64,000 nucleotides of DNA, taken from Denitromonas sp. Its GTDB lineage: Bacteria > Pseudomonadota > Gammaproteobacteria > Burkholderiales > Rhodocyclaceae. The DNA lies in the NCBI RefSeq assembly GCF_034676725.1, contig NZ_JAUCBR010000004.1, positions 2,432,001-2,496,000 on the forward strand, read 5' to 3'. Under the pieces are notes generated by a model, which saw only the letters and a list, made by a program, of their open reading frames with translations, searched no databases and was not told the origin of the DNA. Position 1 is the first letter of the stretch; every line of letters begins with the position of its first letter. Of the stretch, positions 59,517 to 64,000 are shown one piece after another. Made by a program: the position numbers and the translations under genes.

Positions 59517-60761
59517 TCAGCGCTGGTGACGCAGGGCGTCGACAATGATCATGCGCGAAGCCTTCCACGCAGGGAAGACGCTGGCGAGCAAGGTGGTGCC
59601 GATGGCGAGTACCAGCGCGTCGAAGGCCAGCGCCGGGGTGATCGCGATCTGGCCGGTGAAGCCATGTGCCATGCCGGGCGGCGGCGGCATGGGGATGCCG
59701 ATGGCCGAAATGACCTGCCCCAGCAGCAGGCCCAGCGCGATGCCGCCGACGCCGCCGACCACGCCGATCAGCAACCCCTCCGAGATGAATTGTTGCAGGA
59801 TGCCGCGGCGTTTGACGCCAATGGCCATGGCGGTGCCGATTTCGCTGGTGCGTTCAAGCACCGACATGGTCAGCGTGTTGGAGATGCTCAGCACCACGAT
59901 CAGCGCGATCAGCAGCCGCACGACGCCGACCTGACGGGTGAACAGTTCTACCGTCTTGTTGTAGAAGTCGGCCAGGTCGCTCCAGGGCACCACGTCGAAC
60001 TGGCTGGCGGGCAGGGCGGCGCGCAGCTGCGTGACCGTTGCGTCGGTGCGCGCGGTGTCGTCGAGCAGGATGACCCATGAGGTGGCGCCATCAACACGCA
60101 TCAGGCTGCGGGCGACGCCGATCGGGGCGCGCAGGACGACATCATCGTAGGCTTTGGTGATGGTGGTGAAAATGCCGGCCACCTGGCACTCGACGGCATT
60201 GACGCCGCCGGTGGCGGTGGTGCCCAGCAGCACCACGGTGTCACCCGGCGCCGCGCCGATGCTCGCCGCCAGGCCTTCGCCCAGCAGCACCGAGTTGGCG
60301 GGGCTGTCGGTGAGATCCTTGCCTTGACGAACCGTAATCGCCCGGCTGATGGGCGCCTCGAGCGCGGGGTCGATGCCTTCGCCGATGAACGAGACGGTGG
60401 CGTCGCCCTTGCTGAGCAGGCCGCCGAACGTCAGCCGCGGCGCCAGGGTCTGGATGGCGGGCATGTTTGCCGCCGTGGCGGCGTCGACCGGTGTGTCGTC
60501 GATCAGGTAGCGGTACGGATCGGCCTGCCCGCCGGAGAGGAAGTCGGGGCGGACCAGCTGGATGTGGCCGAGCTGGGAATGGATGGTGGATTCGCGCATG
60601 TCGATGAAAATCCACTGAATGAATCCGCCGGCCAGCAGGAAGGCCACCACGCCGCCGCCGACCGTGCCCAGTGCGAACAACGAGCGGCGGCGATGACGCA
60701 AGAGATTCCTTGCGGCCAGCTTGAGATCCTGCAGCACTCGTTGAAGGGCGTTGCGCCACAT
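59517..60761 (-). CDS. FtsX/MacB-type ABC permease, paralogue
   Basis: The 414-residue permease has the same layout as its neighbour: LLRHRRRSLFALGTVGGGVV then AFLLAGGFIQWIFIDMRES near the N-terminus, a periplasmic domain, SVLERTSEIGTAMAIGVKRR as the FtsX motif and three C-terminal helices. Both proteins share the element IGIPMPPPP in the last loop, pointing to duplication. It is probably the first gene of an operon that continues through the second permease and the exosortase-associated acyltransferase. The pair would form a heterodimer. The ATPase must be encoded elsewhere or be shared. Confidence 0.88.
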   Translation of the reverse strand: MWRNALQRVLQDLKLAARNLLRHRRRSLFALGTVGGGVVAFLLAGGFIQWIFIDMRESTIHSQLGHIQLVRPDFLSGGQADPYRYLIDDTPVDAATAANMPAIQTLAPRLTFGGLLSKGDATVSFIGEGIDPALEAPISRAITVRQGKDLTDSPANSVLLGEGLAASIGAAPGDTVVLLGTTATGGVNAVECQVAGIFTTITKAYDDVVLRAPIGVARSLMRVDGATSWVILLDDTARTDATVTQLRAALPASQFDVVPWSDLADFYNKTVELFTRQVGVVRLLIALIVVLSISNTLTMSVLERTSEIGTAMAIGVKRRGILQQFISEGLLIGVVGGVGGIALGLLLGQVISAIGIPMPPPPGMAHGFTGQIAITPALAFDALVLAIGTTLLASVFPAWKASRMIIVDALRHQR

Positions 60762-60828
60762 GGCAGTTTCATGTCCTGGTGGAGTTGCCTATGATAACGG
60801 TTCGATTTGACGAAGATGAAGGTGTCGC

Positions 60829-61713
60829 ATGAATGGGGCATTTGATTATGGTGCGGCATTCTCGAGAAACATCGGCTGGGTCACGGAGTCAGAGCAGCAG
60901 GCGCTGCGGGGTAAACGCGTTGCCATCGCCGGGATGGGCGGCGTGGGCGGCGTGCATCTGCTGACCCTCGCGCGCTTTGGTATTGGTGCGTTTTCGATTG
61001 CCGATTTCGACACCTTCGATATCGTCAATTTCAACCGGCAGGCGGGGGCCGTGGTGTCGAGCCTCGGCCAGCCCAAGGCCGATGTGCTGGCCCGCATGGC
61101 CAGGGACATCAATCCGGATCTGGACCTGACCGTATTTGGCGATGGGGTCACCGACAGCAACCTCGACACCTTCCTCGGCGACGCGGACCTGTATGTGGAC
61201 GGCCTCGACTTTTTCGCCTTCTCGGCCCGCCGGGCCACCTTTGCCGCCTGTCGCCGCCTGGGTATTCCGGCCATCACCGCTGCGCCGCTGGGTATGGGGG
61301 TGGCGTTTCTGTGCTTCACGCCGGAGAGCATGAGCTTCGAAGAGTATTTCTGCCTGGAGGGCTGCGATGAGGACGAAATGGCGTTGCGCTTCTTGCTCGG
61401 CCTGTCGCCGGCCATGCTCCAGCGCAGTTATCTGGCAGACGCCTCGCGCGTCAATCTGAGCGAGCACAAGGGGCCGTCGACGATCGCCGCCTGCCAGCTG
61501 TGCGCCGGGGTCATCGCCACAGAAGGGGTGAAGCTCTTGCTGGGGCGGGGCAATGTATCGGTGGCCCCGCGGGGCTATCAGTTCGATGCCTACCGCAACC
61601 GCTTCGTCCGGACCTGGCGCCCCGGCGGCAATCGCAACCCGATCCAGCGCATTGGCCTGGCCATCGCCCGTCGGCAACTGGCCGGCATGAAGGAGGCGCG
61701 CGCCCGTGGCTGA
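60829..61713 (+). CDS. ThiF/MoeB/E1-like adenylyltransferase
   Basis: The 294-residue protein has the E1 fold: Gly-rich loop VAIAGMGGVGGVHLLTLARF at 31-50, FSIADFDTFDIVNFNRQAGA with the conserved Asp and Arg of adenylation, the Lys in GQPKADVLARM, and DLYVDGLDFFAFSARRATFA. It lacks the paired CxxC zinc motif of ThiF/MoeB (only CLEGC and ACQLC appear), so the partner is probably not ThiS/MoaD. The nitroreductase-like gene overlaps its stop codon, so the two act together. A ThiF-nitroreductase pair resembles parts of thiazole/oxazole peptide modification, but no YcaO gene is in the window. Confidence 0.88.
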   Translation: MNGAFDYGAAFSRNIGWVTESEQQALRGKRVAIAGMGGVGGVHLLTLARFGIGAFSIADFDTFDIVNFNRQAGAVVSSLGQPKADVLARMARDINPDLDLTVFGDGVTDSNLDTFLGDADLYVDGLDFFAFSARRATFAACRRLGIPAITAAPLGMGVAFLCFTPESMSFEEYFCLEGCDEDEMALRFLLGLSPAMLQRSYLADASRVNLSEHKGPSTIAACQLCAGVIATEGVKLLLGRGNVSVAPRGYQFDAYRNRFVRTWRPGGNRNPIQRIGLAIARRQLAGMKEARARG

Positions 61714-62782
61714 CCGCGACACCTTGCTCAAGATTCTGGATCTCGCGCGCTGGGCGCCGAGCGGCGACAACACGCAGCCGTGGCGCTTCGAGATCGTCTC
61801 TGACACGCATATCGCCATTCATGGGCACGATACCCGCGACTGGTGTGTTTATGACTTCCGTGGCCATGCCAGTCATATCGCCCACGGGGCCCTGCTCGAA
61901 ACCCTGCGCATCGCCGCCAGTGGCGTCGGCCTGGCGGCCAGCTGGCGCCTCCGCGACGGCACCGATGATCTCGCCCCGATCTACGACGTCACCCTCGCGC
62001 CCGCCGCGCAGGTGGCGGCGGACCCCTTGCTGCCGTATATCGAGTCCCGCAGCGTCCAGCGTCGTCCAATGAAAACCCGGCCGCTGACGGCCGAGCAGAA
62101 GCTCGCGCTTGAGCGCGCCGTGGGCGACCAGTTTGTGCTGCAGTTTTTTGAACCGCTCGCGCGCCGAAGACAGGTGGCGCGACTGCTTTGGGATAGCGCG
62201 TACCTCCGGCTCAGCTGTCGTGAGGCCTTCGAGGTGCACCGGCGGGTCATCGAATGGGGCGCCCGCTTCAGTGACGACAAGATCCCGGCTCAGGCGGTTG
62301 GCGTTGACGCCGTGACCGAGAAGCTGATGCGCTGGGTCATGCACAGCTGGGAGCGGGTGGCCTTCTTCAACAAGTACCTGGCCGGGACGATCGCCCCGCG
62401 GGTGCAACTCGATGTGCTTCCCGCACTCGGCTGCGCGGCGCATGTCCTGATGAAACCGGTCCGTGTGCCCTCAGGCTTTCTTGACTACGTCCACGCTGGC
62501 CTGGCCATGCAGCGCCTGTGGCTGGCCGCGAGCGCAGCGGGCCTTCACCTACAGCCCGAAATGACGCCGGTGATCTTCCGTTGGTATGCGCGCAACCGCG
62601 CACCGATTTCAGCCGACCCACGGATCAATGTCGCGTCGGAGCGCCTCGCGCAACAGTTCGAGGCCGTGTGTGGTGACTCGCCGGATGCCCCGTACGCCTT
62701 TTTCTGCCGTGTGGGCGTGGCACCGGTTCCGGCTTCCCGTTCGCTGCGGCTCAAGCTTGAGACATTGCTGCGCTCAGCCTGA
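61706..62782 (+). CDS. Nitroreductase-like flavoprotein
   Basis: The 358-residue protein starts with the nitroreductase FMN motif LDLARWAPSGDNTQPWRFEI and has IAHGALLETLRIAASGVGLA as helix for FMN/dimer contact. Later the segment FLDYVHAGLAMQRLWLAASA A and GLHLQPEMTPVIF match the C-terminal half of the family. It is longer than usual (family about 200-220) because of a central insertion (about 120-240), giving two half-domains. The start is GTG 61706, eight bases inside the E1-like gene. Substrate unknown. It probably acts on the molecule adenylated or tethered by the E1-like partner. Confidence 0.8.
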   Translation: MADRDTLLKILDLARWAPSGDNTQPWRFEIVSDTHIAIHGHDTRDWCVYDFRGHASHIAHGALLETLRIAASGVGLAASWRLRDGTDDLAPIYDVTLAPAAQVAADPLLPYIESRSVQRRPMKTRPLTAEQKLALERAVGDQFVLQFFEPLARRRQVARLLWDSAYLRLSCREAFEVHRRVIEWGARFSDDKIPAQAVGVDAVTEKLMRWVMHSWERVAFFNKYLAGTIAPRVQLDVLPALGCAAHVLMKPVRVPSGFLDYVHAGLAMQRLWLAASAAGLHLQPEMTPVIFRWYARNRAPISADPRINVASERLAQQFEAVCGDSPDAPYAFFCRVGVAPVPASRSLRLKLETLLRSA

Positions 62783-63078
62783 GCGCCGCGCTACGCATTG
62801 CGTTCGCCCGTGCCCGGCGCTGGAAGGCGCCTCCGGTGGCCGGCCACCGGCGCGGTTTTCGCACTTGCCCGAGGCTGGCGGGGCGGGGAGGTGGTACCGA
62901 AAAACGGGCTGTCGGTATACTTTACAGTCGTCAAAAACGGCGCGCTCGAGAAATATGATGTCATTCAGAAAATAACGAATTATCAGCAGCTTAGCGGGTG
63001 GTGTGGGTGGTTGGCATGGTCATTGCTTTTGATCTGTCGAGGCGAGCAGCCTTTCAATATTTGAAGGAGATCATGGCT
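62783..63078. other. Promoter region of the PEP-CTERM gene
   Basis: About 300 bases without a gene. The right part is AT-rich (GAAATATGATGTCATTCAG, near 62950) and probably carries the promoter. No clear operator or hairpin was found. Confidence 0.5.
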
Positions 63079-63859
63079 ATGAGTAATTTTCTGAAAAAAT
63101 CCTTGCTTGGCGTTGCAGCCTCGAGCGCGCTGCTGGCGTCCGGCGCAGCACACGCCGTGCTGACCAACTGGTGGCTCGATACCGACGGCGCCGGTGCGGC
63201 GGCCGCGGTTCAAGTGAACCAGTATGTCGACCTGAACGGCCAGGCGCTGGTGCAGAACACCTTCACCGGTGGCGGCAACTTCAACTTCAACGAAGTCGGC
63301 TTCTTTAACTCGGGCTTCGCGGACAGCACGACGCCGCTGTCGCCGATCCTGACCTCGACCTTCGTCGGTACGGGTACGGGCAACGTCGGTGGTAGCCTGA
63401 GCTTCCTCACCGGCACCCTGAACATTTCCTCGGGTGCAACCCAGATCGCGTCGTTTGATCTGGTGACCGGTAGCGGCAACCTGACGGCCGGGACCGTGCT
63501 GCCGAACGGCGCAGTGTCGTTCATCTTCAAGGCCACCTCGCTGTCCGCTGGTTACTTCTTCGACTCCGGCATGACCGACTTGTTCGACCGTCGTCTCCAG
63601 CCCGCAGGGCCTGCTGTTCGGCTTTGCCACCACCAACGCCATCCCCATCAACACGGGTAACCAGGCGTCGGCTGGCCTGCAGGCTCAGTATGTGGGCGAG
63701 TTCGGTGCGCTGGCACAGACCAACGTCGATCAGCAGAACCTGCTGCAACTGTCCAACAACGGTCAGTTCCAGCTGCAGGTTCCGGAGCCCGCATCGCTTG
63801 CGCTGCTGGGTCTGGGGCTGGTCGGTCTGGCTTCGGTGCGTCGTCGCAACAAGGCCTGA
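63079..63859 (+). pseudogene. PEP-CTERM protein, frameshifted
   Basis: The protein has a signal peptide (LLGVAASSALLASGAAHAVL), a Gly/Asn/Thr/Ser-rich secreted domain and, in a second frame, the exosortase sorting signal VPEPASLALLGLGLVGLASV followed by RRRNKA. The first frame fails near 63576-63580, where one extra T in CTTGTTCGACC moves the reading. Removing it restores DLSTVVSSPQGLLFGFATTN and the rest. ATG 63079 has AAGGAG at 9 bases, so it is preferred to ATG 63073. This is one base from intact (about 260 residues), so it may be a sequencing error or a recent, possibly phase-variable, mutation. Confidence 0.85.
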
Positions 63860-63880
63860 ATCGTCGGCTGGTAACAGGAA

Positions 63881-63908
63881 AGAGCCCGCGCAAGCGGGCT
63901 CTTTTTTT
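63881..63908 (+). terminator. Intrinsic terminator
   Basis: AGAGCCCGC-GCAA-GCGGGCTCT (63881-63902, sharing one base) followed by a T-run to 63908. It ends the PEP-CTERM transcript and may serve the converging proB gene from the other side. Confidence 0.93.
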
Positions 63909-63932
63909 GTCTGTTGCGCCCGATGGTGCGGC

Positions 63933-64000
63933 TTACAGCGTGACCAGATTGTCCCGGTGAATCGCTTCGGGCTCGCAGACGTAACCCAGGGTCGCCTCAA
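63933..64000 (-). CDS. proB: Glutamate 5-kinase, C-terminal end
   Basis: The window ends inside this gene. The visible C-terminus reads EATLGYVCEPEAIHRDNLVT L and a stop at 63933-63935. LGYV.EPE.IHRDNLV is the end of the PUA domain of ProB (first enzyme of proline synthesis) in betaproteobacteria. Only 22 codons are present, so the call rests on this tail. Confidence 0.6.
   Translation of the reverse strand, partial: EATLGYVCEPEAIHRDNLVTL

Overview
The window is high-GC DNA from a betaproteobacterium, most likely Rhodocyclales (an Azoarcus/Thauera/Zoogloea-type organism). The inference rests on the style of the housekeeping block (Uup, LemA, AcuI-type reductase, PrpE, PEP-CTERM/exosortase genes) and on Cupriavidus-like metal genes (CzcCBA, CzcP, CzcE, CopK). 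No rRNA or other definitive marker is present, so the order is inferred, not proven.

Layout. (1) 1-48.5 kb is an accessory, repeatedly rearranged metal-resistance region. It starts with an IS5 relic and ompW under a perfect FNR/ANR box. A four-gene overlapping operon follows: DUF3141 hydrolase, acetate kinase, phosphotransacetylase, FabI. Next come a broken nhaA, then a MerR-controlled copper module (DUF2933, isoprenylcysteine methyltransferase-like protein, YHS-bearing Cu-ATPase, small YHS proteins, an orphan Rieske protein, a FAD oxidoreductase, DUF5676). A scar of IS66/IS481 relics leads to a TonB-dependent receptor. At 19.6-24 kb is an unusual electron-transfer cassette: Met-rich periplasmic protein, membrane flavo-iron-sulfur reductase with a Met-rich exterior, di-heme cytochrome b, heptaheme cytochrome c, DUF1622. 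An IS1380 relic follows, then cusF-cusC-cusB-cusA behind a CusR-type box, czcE- and copK-like genes, a sensor kinase, czcC-czcB-czcA, a zinc-ribbon protein, a glycosyltransferase, czcP and an orphan response regulator. The left side of this block thus handles copper/silver and the right side zinc/cobalt/cadmium.

(2) 45.3-48.5 kb is a mobile-element junkyard: ankyrin protein, IS fragments, truncated SRAP and UmuC genes, and an AlpA-like excisionase/regulator. It ends exactly at a tRNA-Arg(CCU), the probable integration site and the border with the core chromosome.

(3) 48.7-64 kb is core-like: uup, a GIDE-domain membrane protein, lemA, an HDOD protein, an acrylyl-CoA-reductase-type oxidoreductase, a receiver protein with a dead GGDEF domain, prpE, the exosortase-associated acyltransferase, two FtsX-type permeases, a ThiF/E1-like plus nitroreductase pair, a frameshifted PEP-CTERM protein and the 3' end of proB.

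The strongest candidate for an undescribed system is the 19.6-24 kb cassette. It looks like a split NOX/ferric-reductase-type transmembrane electron pathway (NADH, FAD, 2Fe-2S, two b hemes, seven c hemes) wired to Met-rich, probably copper-binding, periplasmic domains.
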